NCBI RefSeq assembly: GCF_002260525.1
Contig: NZ_MRYI01000001.1
Location: forward strand, 558,001-622,000
DNA length: 64,000 nucleotides
From: Hahella sp. CCB-MM4
GTDB taxonomy: Bacteria; Pseudomonadota; Gammaproteobacteria; Pseudomonadales; Oleiphilaceae
Reading direction: 5' to 3'
The notes under the pieces are model-generated. The model searched no databases. It was given only the letters and a program-made list of their open reading frames with translations, and was not told the DNA's origin. Position 1 is the first letter of the stretch, and each line of letters begins with the position of its first letter. Below, piece after piece: positions 1 to 8,785 of this stretch. The translations under genes were made by a program, and so were the position numbers.

Positions 1-2028
1 GCGGAGTTCGGCAGTCATGTGGATCAACTGCATAAAGGCAACCAGTACATCTTTGACTATTTCGATGAACTGCTCCGGCACACAGTCAGCGAGGAACAAC
101 GCAAGTTCCTGCTTCGCACCAGTGTCCTGGACCGCTTCAATGCATTTATGGTGATGCGAATAGCGGAGGAATCAGAAGGCCAGGCATTGCTGGTGAACCT
201 GTTGAATATCGGCCTGTTTATAGTTCCGCTGGATCAAAGCGGTCTGTGGTTCCGGTTCCATCCTCTGTTTTCAGCCTACCTGCGTCATATGCAAAGCTGC
301 ATCCTGCCCCAGGAAACCCGGTGCTTGCACCAAAGAGCCTGTGATGCCTGGCAGGAACAGCAGATGTATGAAGAGGCCGCCCACCACGCAGTGTTATCCC
401 AGGATCAGGAACGTATTACCAATATTCTTCTGAGGCAGGGCCGTGAATTCTTCAAAGAGGGTCAGTTCAGCCTCCTGCAGCGCTGTTTCGACGGCCTGGA
501 CCGCTCGGTCATTGCCGACAAACCAGTGTTAACACTGTTACGGGCATGGGTTGCCCAGGGGCAATATCAGTTCAAAGAAGTGGAAAGCTGGCTGAAAGCA
601 GCGGAGACCCGTCTGCAGGGGCACTGTAGCGATGAAGAATGGAACGCTATCGTCGGTGAATTTAATGCTGTAAGAGCCCAGGTGGCCATGAACCTGGATA
701 ATCCCAGCCAGGCAATGGAATATGCCAAATCTTCCATGTCCCATGAACCGGTTTACCTACCAACTTCCAGAATTGCCGCTTCCTCTGTGTATGCAGAATC
801 CCTGTTCGTCCAAGGCCATTTAAAGGAAGCCCTGTCCCGGATGCAGGAAACCGAGCAGCTGGCATTGGCGGAACATGCTCACCCGAACGTGATCTGGGCA
901 CTGTGCCAACAATCTGAAATCAGTGTCGCCCAGGGATATCTTCAGAAGGCCTATAACATCCAGGAAAAAGCTCTGCAGTATGCAGAAGAGCATCACCTTC
1001 ACCATCTTCCAATCCTGGAATTCCTGCATCGGATTCGTGGGCAGATCATGTGGGAGTGGCACCATCTTGAAAGTGCTGAAAAATGTGCTTTGAAAGGCAT
1101 AGAAATACTGGAAGACCAGGGCGAGCGCTGGTTTATTCAGAACTACATTCTGCTGGCCAAGGTCGCCCAGACCCGCGGCAGACAATCTCTGTGCGCCGAT
1201 TACGTGCAAAAAGTTCACAAGATGCTGGCATCCGGTGACTATCACATCGATTGGACCGCCAACGCCCATGCCACCATGCTGACCTATTGGGATGCCGTCC
1301 GAGACCAGGATTCGATCCAGCGCTGGCTGACTGTCGCACCCGAGTGTGACCTGGAAGCCACTACCAACCATTTTACCCAGTGTAATGCGCGCAATTGGGC
1401 AAGAGCCTATATCAGTCTGGGGAATTATGAGAAAGCACTGCCGATACTCAGTGCAATCCAGAACGTCGCCGAGCAATATAGCCTGAAAACGGATTCCAAC
1501 CGAAACCTGATCCATATAGCTCAATTGCACTGGCAAAATGAGAACCGTGAACAGGCCATGCAACACATGTCCGACGCGCTTAAACTTGCCAGTACCACTG
1601 GAGCGGTAGGCAGCTTCCTTCGCATCGGCAAGGTATTAATCAACATCCTCAAAGCGCTGATTAATGACAATCAGTTGGAAGAGATGGAGTTACAGCGGGC
1701 AGAACGCCTTATTCAGCTGTCGCAGCAACAACGTGATTTCAGCCGGGCCATACGCATCACTCTCGATGAAGCCATCATCCAGGACATTATCGATCGCCCG
1801 GACGTTCCCGAGTTGATCCGCACATCTCCACTGACCCGACGCGAATGGCAGGTGCTGAGCTTGATTCATGCCGGTCTTTCCAATGATCAGATTGCAGAAC
1901 ATATGAAAGTCGCTCCAACCACGGTGAAAACGCATATCCGCAGTCTTTACCAGAAACAGAATATCACTCACCGTTCTGAAGCGATTGAACTGGCCAGGAA
2001 TCTGCTCAGTAAGATTCAGGGAGAGTAG
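1..2028 (+). CDS. malT: MalT-like LuxR-family transcriptional activator (5' end outside window)
   Basis: This is the C-terminal 675 residues of a MalT-type activator of maltose regulon genes. The frame is open from base 1 with no start codon needed; the GTG at 19 is internal. The first visible residues belong to the end of the STAND ATPase region, followed by a long helical TPR-like sensor region that in MalT binds maltotriose. A LuxR-type helix-turn-helix sits near residues 605-665, with LTRREWQVL and TVKTHIRSLYQK. MalT is usually about 900 residues, so about a quarter is missing upstream. The position ahead of a GH13 glucosidase and malK supports the role. MalT-box-like sequences lie in the next intergenic region. 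A generic LuxR/STAND regulator of another sugar system is the main alternative. Confidence 0.9.
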   Translation, partial: AEFGSHVDQLHKGNQYIFDYFDELLRHTVSEEQRKFLLRTSVLDRFNAFMVMRIAEESEGQALLVNLLNIGLFIVPLDQSGLWFRFHPLFSAYLRHMQSCILPQETRCLHQRACDAWQEQQMYEEAAHHAVLSQDQERITNILLRQGREFFKEGQFSLLQRCFDGLDRSVIADKPVLTLLRAWVAQGQYQFKEVESWLKAAETRLQGHCSDEEWNAIVGEFNAVRAQVAMNLDNPSQAMEYAKSSMSHEPVYLPTSRIAASSVYAESLFVQGHLKEALSRMQETEQLALAEHAHPNVIWALCQQSEISVAQGYLQKAYNIQEKALQYAEEHHLHHLPILEFLHRIRGQIMWEWHHLESAEKCALKGIEILEDQGERWFIQNYILLAKVAQTRGRQSLCADYVQKVHKMLASGDYHIDWTANAHATMLTYWDAVRDQDSIQRWLTVAPECDLEATTNHFTQCNARNWARAYISLGNYEKALPILSAIQNVAEQYSLKTDSNRNLIHIAQLHWQNENREQAMQHMSDALKLASTTGAVGSFLRIGKVLINILKALINDNQLEEMELQRAERLIQLSQQQRDFSRAIRITLDEAIIQDIIDRPDVPELIRTSPLTRREWQVLSLIHAGLSNDQIAEHMKVAPTTVKTHIRSLYQKQNITHRSEAIELARNLLSKIQGE

Positions 2029-2044
2029 CACGGATTGATTCCAG

Positions 2045-2068
2045 GGGGCGGACGCAAAGGTCCGCCCC
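2045..2068. repeat. GC-rich inverted repeat after malT (REP-like or weak terminator)
   Basis: A perfect 9-bp stem (GGGGCGGAC with GTCCGCCCC) encloses a 6-base loop 17 bases after the malT stop codon. No T-run follows, so it is a poor intrinsic terminator by itself. It resembles the dispersed GC-rich palindromes found after genes in many proteobacteria. It may stabilise the malT mRNA 3' end. Confidence 0.55.
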
Positions 2069-2108
2069 TACGCCTCTCATCACAGGGCTGTGATAGCTCC
2101 GCCCCACC

Positions 2109-2164
2109 CCTCCTCCCTTCCTCATCCCTACTACTACGCCAGGAAAAAATAGTCAGGGAGGATG
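2109..2164. promoter_or_regulatory. Candidate MalT boxes upstream of the glucosidase-malK operon
   Basis: Two minus-strand matches to the MalT box core GGGAKGAGG are present: GGGAGGAGG at 2109-2117 and GGGATGAGG at 2120-2128, spaced 11 bp start to start, about one helical turn. A third, weaker plus-strand match (GGGAGGATG) lies at 2156-2164. MalT binds tandem GGA(T/G)GA-core sites in E. coli. The distance to the 2422 start codon is about 300 bp, so an intervening leader or a second activator is likely. No other gene is evident between 2029 and 2421. Confidence 0.55.
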
Positions 2165-2245
2165 CTGCCGTCTGTACTCACAGGCACCATTTGTAACCAA
2201 GAAAAACTAATGTAGTGATTGCAGCCTACAATACTGAAAGAAGAT

Positions 2246-2313
2246 ATCAGGACTGAGAGATAAAACCGGAACTGAATGGTGACATCAGGACTTATAGGTG
2301 CAATCAGGTGACT
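2246..2313 (+). repeat. Three spaced copies of an ATCAGG(TG)ACT motif
   Basis: ATCAGGACT occurs at 2246-2254 and 2284-2292, and ATCAGGTGACT at 2303-2313. The copies lie 38 and 19 bp apart in the same orientation, 110-175 bp before the glucosidase start codon. They could be operator or activator sites. The motif is not one I recognise. Confidence 0.35.
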
Positions 2314-2421
2314 TGGTGCAGAAAGAGACACGGCGACCATGGTCGAATACGTGACACCTTATTAAGGCCTGTATCTTGCTGAACTTAAGTGACCACTTCC
2401 CTGAATATTGAGTGAGGCAAC

Positions 2422-4041
2422 ATGCAAGTTGATCGTGATTGGTGGCGTGGTGCTGTCATATACCAGGTTTACCCCCGTAGCTTTTTTGACTCAAATGGCG
2501 ACGGCATCGGAGACCTGCCCGGAGTGACGGCCAAAATGGACTATATAGCCAGTTTGAACGTGGATGCAGTATGGTTGTCGCCCTTTTTTACCTCGCCCAT
2601 GAAAGATTTCGGATACGATGTTTCCGACTATCGTAACGTTGATCCCATTTTCGGCACTCTGGAAGACTTCGATCAATTGATTGCCGAAGCACACAAACGG
2701 GGCATCAAAATCATTATTGATCAGGTTTTGAGCCATACATCTGATCAACACGCCTGGTTTGTGGAAAGCCGCAGCAGTCGCAACAATCCAAAAGCGGACT
2801 GGTATGTCTGGGCAGAGCCCAAACCCGATGGTACGCCTCCCAATAATTGGCTGTCGGTATTCGGCGGTTCAGCCTGGGCATGGGACAGCCGACGCCGGCA
2901 ATACTATCTGCATAATTTCCTGACCAGTCAGCCGGACCTTAATTTCCATCATCCTGAGGTCGTGAATCAGACTCTGAGCGATGTGGAGTTCTGGCTGAAG
3001 CGCGGTGTTGATGGTTTCCGCCTCGATGCCATTAACTTCTGCTATCACGATAAGAAACTGCGAAACAATCCTCCCAATGAGGAAATCGCAGAAGGTTCCA
3101 TCGGGGTACGCAAGGAGAATCCCTACGCCTACCAAAGCCACCGGCATGATAAGACCCAGCCTGAAAATCTGGCATTTCTCCAAAAGATCAGGGCGTTGTT
3201 GGATAAATATCCGGGAACAACCACCGTGGGAGAAATTGGCGATGACAATTCTCTGGACACCATGGCCGCTTATACCGCTAACGGTGACAAGCTGCACATG
3301 GCTTACTCTTTCGATTTTCTGACAGAGCAATGCAACGCGAATTTCCTGCGTACCACCATCGAGACGATTGAAACCAAACTGAATGACGGCTGGCCTTGCT
3401 GGGCTATTGGAAATCACGACGTCAGTCGCGTGGCCACTCGTTGGAGCGATGGCAGCTATTCCCGGGAAAGAAATCTGGTGTACATGGTCATGTTACTGAC
3501 CCTGCGCGGAAGCGTGTGCATATATCAGGGAGAAGAACTGGGCCTGGAAGAAGCGGAACTCGCTTATGAGGATCTGGTTGACCCTTATGGCATCGCTTTC
3601 TGGCCAGAATACAAAGGCAGGGACGGATGCCGTACCCCTATGCCCTGGAACATGGAAGACAATAACGCGGGATTCAGCGAAAGCACACCGTGGCTGCCTG
3701 TTTTTAAAGGACATCTTGCTGCTGCCGTCAGTGCACAGGAGCAAGATCCCGAATCCATGCTGAACGCTTATCGCAGCTTTTTGGCCTGGCGTCGTCAGCA
3801 GGAAGTGTTGCTCAAGGGTGAAATTGAGTTCCACAAATCCAATAAAAGCACCCTGCTATTTGAACGCAGTTACGGCAACAAACGCATGCTTATTGCCCTG
3901 AACATTTCAGACAAAACAGTCTCCATGAAAGTACCGGCCATCAGCGAAGCGGCCGGCGAAGAACTGTCCATTGTCAATGCGGATTGGAGCGGCAGCAAAG
4001 TGGAATTGCCCCCGTACGGAATAGGTTTGGCCTGGCTGTAG
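2422..4041 (+). CDS. GH13 alpha-glucosidase
   Basis: A 539-residue cytoplasmic glycoside hydrolase family 13 enzyme that should release glucose from the non-reducing end of maltose and maltodextrins. The GH13 motifs appear in order: the GWP-like N-terminus with WWRGAVIYQVYPRSF, the nucleophile D202 in GFRLDAIN, the acid/base E271 in TVGEIGDD, and the transition-state Asp D333 in AIGNHDVSR. Spacing and numbering match proteobacterial GH13_23 glucosidases such as the Halomonas enzyme. No signal peptide is present, consistent with use after MalEFGK import. It starts 393 bp after malT and lies 48 bp before malK, so the two are probably co-transcribed. Oligo-1,6-glucosidase activity is the main alternative. 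Confidence 0.93.
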   Translation: MQVDRDWWRGAVIYQVYPRSFFDSNGDGIGDLPGVTAKMDYIASLNVDAVWLSPFFTSPMKDFGYDVSDYRNVDPIFGTLEDFDQLIAEAHKRGIKIIIDQVLSHTSDQHAWFVESRSSRNNPKADWYVWAEPKPDGTPPNNWLSVFGGSAWAWDSRRRQYYLHNFLTSQPDLNFHHPEVVNQTLSDVEFWLKRGVDGFRLDAINFCYHDKKLRNNPPNEEIAEGSIGVRKENPYAYQSHRHDKTQPENLAFLQKIRALLDKYPGTTTVGEIGDDNSLDTMAAYTANGDKLHMAYSFDFLTEQCNANFLRTTIETIETKLNDGWPCWAIGNHDVSRVATRWSDGSYSRERNLVYMVMLLTLRGSVCIYQGEELGLEEAELAYEDLVDPYGIAFWPEYKGRDGCRTPMPWNMEDNNAGFSESTPWLPVFKGHLAAAVSAQEQDPESMLNAYRSFLAWRRQQEVLLKGEIEFHKSNKSTLLFERSYGNKRMLIALNISDKTVSMKVPAISEAAGEELSIVNADWSGSKVELPPYGIGLAWL

Positions 4042-4089
4042 AGCCGGGCGGCTGGGTCCTACCAGTTAAACAGAAAAGGTTATGTCGAT

Positions 4090-5205
4090 ATGGCTAGTGT
4101 AACGTTACGCAATGTCTGTAAGAGTTATGACAGCATTGAAATTTCCAAGAATATCAATCTGGATATTGAGGACGGCGAATTCGTTGTCTTTGTCGGACCG
4201 TCTGGCTGTGGTAAATCCACTCTCTTAAGGATGATCGCAGGCCTTGAGGAAATCACTTCCGGAGACCTCTATATCGGAGAAGAGCGCGTTAACGACAAGC
4301 CTCCTATGGAACGGGAAGTCGGCATGGTGTTTCAGTCATATGCTCTTTATCCCCATATGGATGTGGCTGAAAACATGGCCTTTGGCCTGAAACTGGCGAA
4401 AACCCCTAAATCCGAAGTTGATAACAGGGTTCAGCAGGCTGCCAGAATCCTGCAGTTGGAAAAACTGCTGGAACGAAAACCCAAAGATTTGTCCGGTGGA
4501 CAGCGCCAGCGTGTGGCTATCGGGCGCACCATGGTGCGTGAGCCAAAGGTATTTCTGTTCGACGAGCCGTTATCAAATCTTGACGCAGCCTTGCGTGTGC
4601 AGATGCGAATCGAAATTTCCAAACTCCATAAGCGCCTGCAGAGCACCATGATTTATGTTACCCATGATCAGGTTGAAGCCATGACCATGGCGGACAAAAT
4701 CGTCGCGCTGGATCATGGGGTGGTCGCCCAGGTAGGACGTCCACTGGAGCTATACCACTACCCGGCGAACAAATTCGTTGCAGGATTCATTGGCTCTCCC
4801 AAGATGAATTTTGTTTCCGTCCAGGTTCGCTCGGCCAGCAGCCAGAACGTCACTGTATCATTGCCCGGAGCAGTTGACCTCACCATCCCCGTTAACGGAG
4901 AAGGACTGCAGCAGGGGGATACTGCCACCCTGGGTGTACGGCCCGAACATTTCGTTGAGCATGAAGAAGCGGATGTGGTACTGAACGGCGTCGTCAGTGT
5001 GGTGGAACGATTAGGATACCAGACGCTGCTACATACAGAAGTGGAAGGGTTTGAATCAACCCTCACCGTTAGAACCCATGGTTCAAATCCGGTCAGGGAA
5101 AGCGAAAGCATTGCTCTGGGCATTCAAGCCCAGCACTGTCACCTGTTCAAAGCCGACAGCAGCGCCTGCCCCCGCCTATTCCGGGAACCTTCAGTAGATT
5201 TTTGA
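4090..5205 (+). CDS. malK: Maltose/maltodextrin ABC transporter ATP-binding protein MalK
   Basis: A 371-residue ATPase subunit that powers MalFGK2 import at the inner membrane. Visible motifs are Walker [10 protein letters not shown] (36-44), Q-loop Q82, the ABC signature LSGGQ (134-138), Walker B with D158/E159, and the switch His H192. The C-terminal region from about 240 has the regulatory TOBE fold typical of MalK/UgpC, which in E. coli also binds and restrains MalT. The gene follows the glucosidase closely and ends at strong hairpins. Its partner genes malEFG lie about 21 kb downstream on the other strand, an unusual separation. A UgpC/MsmK-like ATPase for another sugar is possible, but context favours MalK. 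Confidence 0.9.
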   Translation: MASVTLRNVCKSYDSIEISKNINLDIEDGEFVVFVGPSGCGKSTLLRMIAGLEEITSGDLYIGEERVNDKPPMEREVGMVFQSYALYPHMDVAENMAFGLKLAKTPKSEVDNRVQQAARILQLEKLLERKPKDLSGGQRQRVAIGRTMVREPKVFLFDEPLSNLDAALRVQMRIEISKLHKRLQSTMIYVTHDQVEAMTMADKIVALDHGVVAQVGRPLELYHYPANKFVAGFIGSPKMNFVSVQVRSASSQNVTVSLPGAVDLTIPVNGEGLQQGDTATLGVRPEHFVEHEEADVVLNGVVSVVERLGYQTLLHTEVEGFESTLTVRTHGSNPVRESESIALGIQAQHCHLFKADSSACPRLFREPSVDF

Positions 5206-5215
5206 CCTGAAAAAC

Positions 5216-5245
5216 AGTGGGGAGATGGACAGCCATCTCCCCACT
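5216..5245 (+). terminator. 13-bp hairpin after malK
   Basis: A perfect 13-bp stem with a 4-base loop starts 10 bases after the malK stop. No U-tract follows directly. It probably protects the mRNA 3' end and works together with the intrinsic terminator at 5280-5305. Confidence 0.6.
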
Positions 5246-5269
5246 ATCGTCTCGACCCTGAGTATCTAC

Positions 5270-5443
5270 TCAGCGCTTTACCCGGCTTTTTGCCGGGTTT
5301 TTTTTGGTTTCTAGCGACTCTGACAATAACTCTTTGGCTTTAGAAAAGTCAAAGGATGTCTCTTCACTCAATTGATCGGGATCGAAACGAATACCACAAC
5401 CGGCCTTAACCGTTTTAGCCGGTTTTATCTGACCTTTGTTCAT
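5270..5443 (-). CDS. Small hypothetical protein (57 aa)
   Basis: A 57-residue basic protein starting MNKGQIKPAKTVKAGCGI. The ATG at 5443 is preceded by a strong Shine-Dalgarno GGAGGA with an 8-base spacer, which makes translation likely and decides this start over a 20-codon upstream extension. It has no membrane segment, no signal peptide and a single Cys. The last residues (TKKNPAKSRVKR) are encoded within the malK terminator hairpin and T-run on the other strand. I do not recognise the family. It could be a small nucleic-acid-binding or regulatory protein, but nothing shows this. Confidence 0.55.
   Translation of the reverse strand: MNKGQIKPAKTVKAGCGIRFDPDQLSEETSFDFSKAKELLSESLETKKNPAKSRVKR
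5280..5305 (+). terminator. Intrinsic terminator of the glucosidase-malK operon
   Basis: ACCCGGC, a short T loop and GCCGGGT are followed by an uninterrupted T-run (5298-5305), a classical rho-independent terminator. It lies inside the 3' end of the opposing small gene (5270-5443), whose last codons are read from the complementary strand. Confidence 0.85.
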
Positions 5444-5615
5444 CAAATTTATCCTCCAACCACCTACAGTCACTAGAACAACCGGGCTCGGAATTCCTGG
5501 CATATTAGGCTAAAGTTGTAGAATATACGCGCGGACCAGGTACCAGCAACTAGCTCCATCAGAATACTGTCAGTGTTGATGGCAATAAAAACTTAAATCG
5601 CTATCGGGAAGTCTC

Positions 5616-6905
5616 ATGCACGCGCTAGTAGTCGAATCCAGTCGTCTCTACCACAAAGTGCTTTCTAACATGCTCGTTGCCTATGATTTCGAGGTATACA
5701 TTCACGAGTCAGGGAAGTCCGCGATCGATAATGTGGAGAAGCAGTCGTACGACGTGATTTGTGTCTCCATGCACCTTCCTGATATGACCGGCATAGATTT
5801 TACGGAAACCGTTCGAGGCGGGCAGCGCAACGCCGACACTCCCATATTGATCGTCACCTCGGAGAGCAACTCTGACATGCTGTCCCGGGCATTAAGCGCC
5901 GGGGCTACGGACATCATCCCCAAAGACGCCCTGACCCGCCTGGAAGAACGACTGCATAGCCTGATCCCGTTAGGTCCTTTCCGATACAACGTCAGCGGCA
6001 GGGCTTTGTATCTCGAAGACAGCCTGACCATCGCCAAAGCCATGGATACCAAGCTTAACCGGCTGGGTCTGGACATGGACCATGCATTTTCCATTGCCGA
6101 TGCCCTGGAATTACTGGAACGCCAGTCATACGATCTGATCATGACAGATATTGTTCTGGAGCATAATGAAACCGGCATCGACTTCATTAAGAAAATCCGC
6201 AGCTCTCCACAATCCCCCTACCAGCAATTACCCATACTGGCCGTCACCGGCGTGGATAATGTAAACCGCAAAATACGGGCGCTCCGTGCCGGAGCCAATG
6301 ACTACATCACCAAGCCGGTACTGGATGACGAACTCTACGCCCGCATCAGCAATCTGGTGGCTTCCAAACGGTTGATTGAACAATTGACCCAGGAACGCCA
6401 GAGATTGTTGGACCTGGCAACCAAAGACCATCTGACCGGTCTGTATAACCGGCACTTCCTGGTAGAGGTCGCCAAGCGGAAATTCTCAGAGGCTTACCGC
6501 TACCAATCCGATTTGTCCGTGCTGGTTATGGATATTGATCACTTCAAGCGTATTAACGACACCTACGGGCATAACATCGGCGATCTTGTGTTGAAATGCA
6601 TTGGAGAAGCACTGCAGGACTTCTTTCGGGACGGCGATTTCGTTGCACGCTTCGGTGGAGAAGAGTTTGTCATTCTGCTGACCCGGTGTAATCTGGAACA
6701 GGCCAACTACCGCGCAGAGGAATTGCGGGAATTGATTGAGGATCTGCATCCCAACAGTATCGATGTCACTGTCAGTATCGGCACGTCGTCAATCACCCAT
6801 GAACGTAAAGAATATTTTGACGAAGTCTTTACCCGCGCCGACCAGGCACTCTACAGTGCCAAGGAAAATGGACGTAATCAGATCATGTCCCTGAAACCTG
6901 TTTGA
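5616..6905 (+). CDS. Diguanylate cyclase with two receiver domains (PleD-like)
   Basis: A 429-residue protein with the order REC1 (1-115), REC2 (125-250), coiled linker and GGDEF domain (270-429). The GGDEF domain has an active-type GGEEF (347-351) and an RxxD product-inhibition site (R338-D341), so it should make cyclic-di-GMP. REC2 keeps the acidic pair E135/D136, phospho-acceptor D178 and K233. REC1 is degenerate: the acceptor position is Ser51 in ICVSMHLPD and the acidic pair is changed to E7/S8. This matches the PleD layout with one adaptor receiver. It is monocistronic, with a weak GGGAAG ribosome-binding site. The cognate kinase is not adjacent; the nearby chemosensory CheA is a possible but unproven phosphodonor. 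Confidence 0.88.
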   Translation: MHALVVESSRLYHKVLSNMLVAYDFEVYIHESGKSAIDNVEKQSYDVICVSMHLPDMTGIDFTETVRGGQRNADTPILIVTSESNSDMLSRALSAGATDIIPKDALTRLEERLHSLIPLGPFRYNVSGRALYLEDSLTIAKAMDTKLNRLGLDMDHAFSIADALELLERQSYDLIMTDIVLEHNETGIDFIKKIRSSPQSPYQQLPILAVTGVDNVNRKIRALRAGANDYITKPVLDDELYARISNLVASKRLIEQLTQERQRLLDLATKDHLTGLYNRHFLVEVAKRKFSEAYRYQSDLSVLVMDIDHFKRINDTYGHNIGDLVLKCIGEALQDFFRDGDFVARFGGEEFVILLTRCNLEQANYRAEELRELIEDLHPNSIDVTVSIGTSSITHERKEYFDEVFTRADQALYSAKENGRNQIMSLKPV

Positions 6906-6980
6906 TTCAGAATCCTGTCAGTCGTGTCGATCCAGGTCAATGAACCAGCACGACCGAAACACAATGCCATAGCAAGTAGA

Positions 6981-7496
6981 CTAACTGTACCGAAAAACAT
7001 TCACGCTCTGCTGCATCAGATCAATCTGGTCATCCAGCTTGCCTCCCAACCTTTCAGCTACGCGCACAGAGCGATGATTCTTGGGATGAATCAGGCTGAT
7101 CAGCCCCAGCTCCGGCATCCATCTCCCAGCCAGAGCTTTCACTGCACGGGCAGCTTCCGTTGCGTATCCATTTCCCCAGGCACTTCTTTGTAACAGCCAT
7201 CCAATTTCAAGCCCCGGCCAACCTTCCGGGAAATACAATCCGGCCCGGCCGATGATCAATCCGGGGTGGTTACGCAACTCCAAGGCCCACAAACCATACC
7301 CACGTAGCTGCCAGTGCCCGATCACCAGGGCGAGATTCTGCCAGGCGGATGCTGCCGAGAGGGGTTTCCCGGCGCCCACATAACGCATGACTTCAGGATC
7401 AGACACAATTTTTCGATACGACTCAAAGTCCTGCTCCTGAAACTGCCTCAGAATTAAGCGATCGGTTTCGAGTCTCAGCGGAATCCCCGTCATCAT
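6981..7496 (-). CDS. GNAT-family N-acetyltransferase (RimJ/RimL-like)
   Basis: A 171-residue acetyltransferase of the RimJ/RimL branch, with the N-terminal signature LETDRLILRQF. The acetyl-CoA binding segment is near WLLQRSAWGNGYATEAARA and the conserved NHRSVRVAERLG lies near the C-terminus. These proteins acetylate protein N-termini or small amines; the substrate cannot be read from the sequence. It stands alone on the minus strand between two c-di-GMP-related genes. Start codons ATG at 7496 and 7493 are equally possible. Confidence 0.85.
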   Translation of the reverse strand: MMTGIPLRLETDRLILRQFQEQDFESYRKIVSDPEVMRYVGAGKPLSAASAWQNLALVIGHWQLRGYGLWALELRNHPGLIIGRAGLYFPEGWPGLEIGWLLQRSAWGNGYATEAARAVKALAGRWMPELGLISLIHPKNHRSVRVAERLGGKLDDQIDLMQQSVNVFRYS

Positions 7497-7603
7497 TCTT
7501 TAATTTCCATTGCCTCAAATTTATCGTCACTGGCCATATAGACTAGACTAATGAATATCCACCATGCGAGATACCTATAATAATCATCCTAAGCAGGTAG
7601 AGT

Positions 7604-8497
7604 ATGCCATCGACAGAGCAAGATCTTGGATTCATGCAGGAGTTTGGGTTTCAGGAAATAGTGGACTCTGCCTCGGACGGGGTCATTGTCACTCGGGCGG
7701 ATGACATCGATTCACCGGGCCCCAAAATTGTCTACGCCAATAGCGCCATGACCAGAATTTCAGGTTATTCCCCTCAAGAACTTATCGGCCAGAGCCCCCG
7801 TATTCTGCAGGGTGACAGAACTTCCCTGACCACCAAAATCCTTATTCGTCAGCATTTGGAGAAGAAGCAGCCCCTGCGTTGTCGAATCCTCAACTATCGC
7901 AAAGATGGCAGCACCTACTGGGTTGAGCTCAGTATCATGCCACTGAAAGGCGCTTCCGGCAGCGTTACCCATTTTGCGTCTATCCAGCGCGATATAACAG
8001 CCTACAAGAAAGTAGAGGATCTCCTGCTGGAACTGCCCAATCTTGATTCTGAAACCCGCCTACTTACCACCGCAGCTTTCGTAGAGGCTGTCGATAAGGA
8101 ATGGCGTCGGGCATTTCGACATCACTCGGTCTTTACCATACTGATGTTCCAGTTGAGCAAGAATCATAAACTCATTGAGCGATTGGAACCCGCACAGGTC
8201 GAGCTCACTGGCGCCCTATGCCATGACTTGTTCAGGAAGGAAGATACCGTGGGACGTACCGGAAATAATGAGTTTTGCGTTTTGATGCCGGAAACGGACG
8301 AGTCTCATGCCCAGCTTGTCAAAAGCCGATTGACCCAGTTATTCCTGACCCGCAAAAAACAACACCGAGAGCTTCAGGATACCGACCTTGAAATGGAAAG
8401 CACGGCAACCGAAGTAAAACTGTTGGATGAAAATTCACAGACGATTATCAACCGGGCCCGTCAACAGCTTAAGAATATGATGGCAACAGGGGGATAA
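7604..8497 (+). CDS. PAS domain protein with a degenerate GGDEF domain
   Basis: A 297-residue soluble protein. Residues 15-140 form a PAS domain with the sequence GQSPRILQGD, similar to LOV/PAS sensors but without the photoactive Cys. The second half (about 145-290) has GGDEF-like architecture, but the signature is GNNEF and several metal- and GTP-binding positions are lost, so it is probably a c-di-GMP effector or pseudo-enzyme and not a cyclase. An AGGTAG ribosome-binding site precedes the ATG. It sits between the acetyltransferase and a chemoreceptor, both transcribed independently. The ligand or cofactor of the PAS domain is unknown. Confidence 0.78.
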   Translation: MPSTEQDLGFMQEFGFQEIVDSASDGVIVTRADDIDSPGPKIVYANSAMTRISGYSPQELIGQSPRILQGDRTSLTTKILIRQHLEKKQPLRCRILNYRKDGSTYWVELSIMPLKGASGSVTHFASIQRDITAYKKVEDLLLELPNLDSETRLLTTAAFVEAVDKEWRRAFRHHSVFTILMFQLSKNHKLIERLEPAQVELTGALCHDLFRKEDTVGRTGNNEFCVLMPETDESHAQLVKSRLTQLFLTRKKQHRELQDTDLEMESTATEVKLLDENSQTIINRARQQLKNMMATGG

Positions 8498-8590
8498 CCC
8501 TGGGTCGGAGACCAATAAATAATCGCAACAAATCCTTACTCGATTACTAAGGCGGAATCATCATTCTTGAGTACAATTATTAGTCTAAAT

Positions 8591-8664
8591 ATTATCCTCA
8601 ACAAAAGTGTTAACCTGGACGAAAGTATTTACCCGAACAACAGTATCAACCCAAAATAAAAAGT
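8591..8664 (+). repeat. Degenerate 18-bp tandem repeat in an intergenic region
   Basis: Units start at 8591, 8609, 8627 and 8645, each ending in the pattern A(A/C)AGT; the last is slightly longer. The period of 18 is a codon multiple. One frame reads a short peptide from a TTG at 8567 to a TAA at 8657-8659 (about 30 residues), but no convincing ribosome-binding site supports it. The rest of 8498-8785 shows no gene. Confidence 0.5.
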
Positions 8665-8785
8665 GATGGCGCCAGGGCGACAATGCCCCTTCACATAAAA
8701 ATCATAACCGGCAGCCATCTCATTAATAGCACCAGAGAACCTGGTCGAGATCTCTGGCTTAACGACACGTTATCCGGAGAGTGCT

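Noticed and set aside
820-1566. Long open frame antisense to malT
   Set aside because: It mirrors the codons of a well-supported gene, has no ribosome-binding site and no recognisable domain.
2211-2230. TGTAG...CTACA palindrome resembling a HexR site before the glucosidase gene
   Set aside because: Arms are 5 bp and the total is 20 bp, not the 17-18 bp of the other candidates; it could be chance.
2134-2340. 68-codon minus-strand frame in the glucosidase upstream region
   Set aside because: No ribosome-binding site or recognisable feature, and it lies across the presumed regulatory DNA.
7604-8000. LOV blue-light photoreceptor
   Set aside because: The LOV consensus NCRFLQG is SPRILQG here, so the flavin-adduct Cys is missing.
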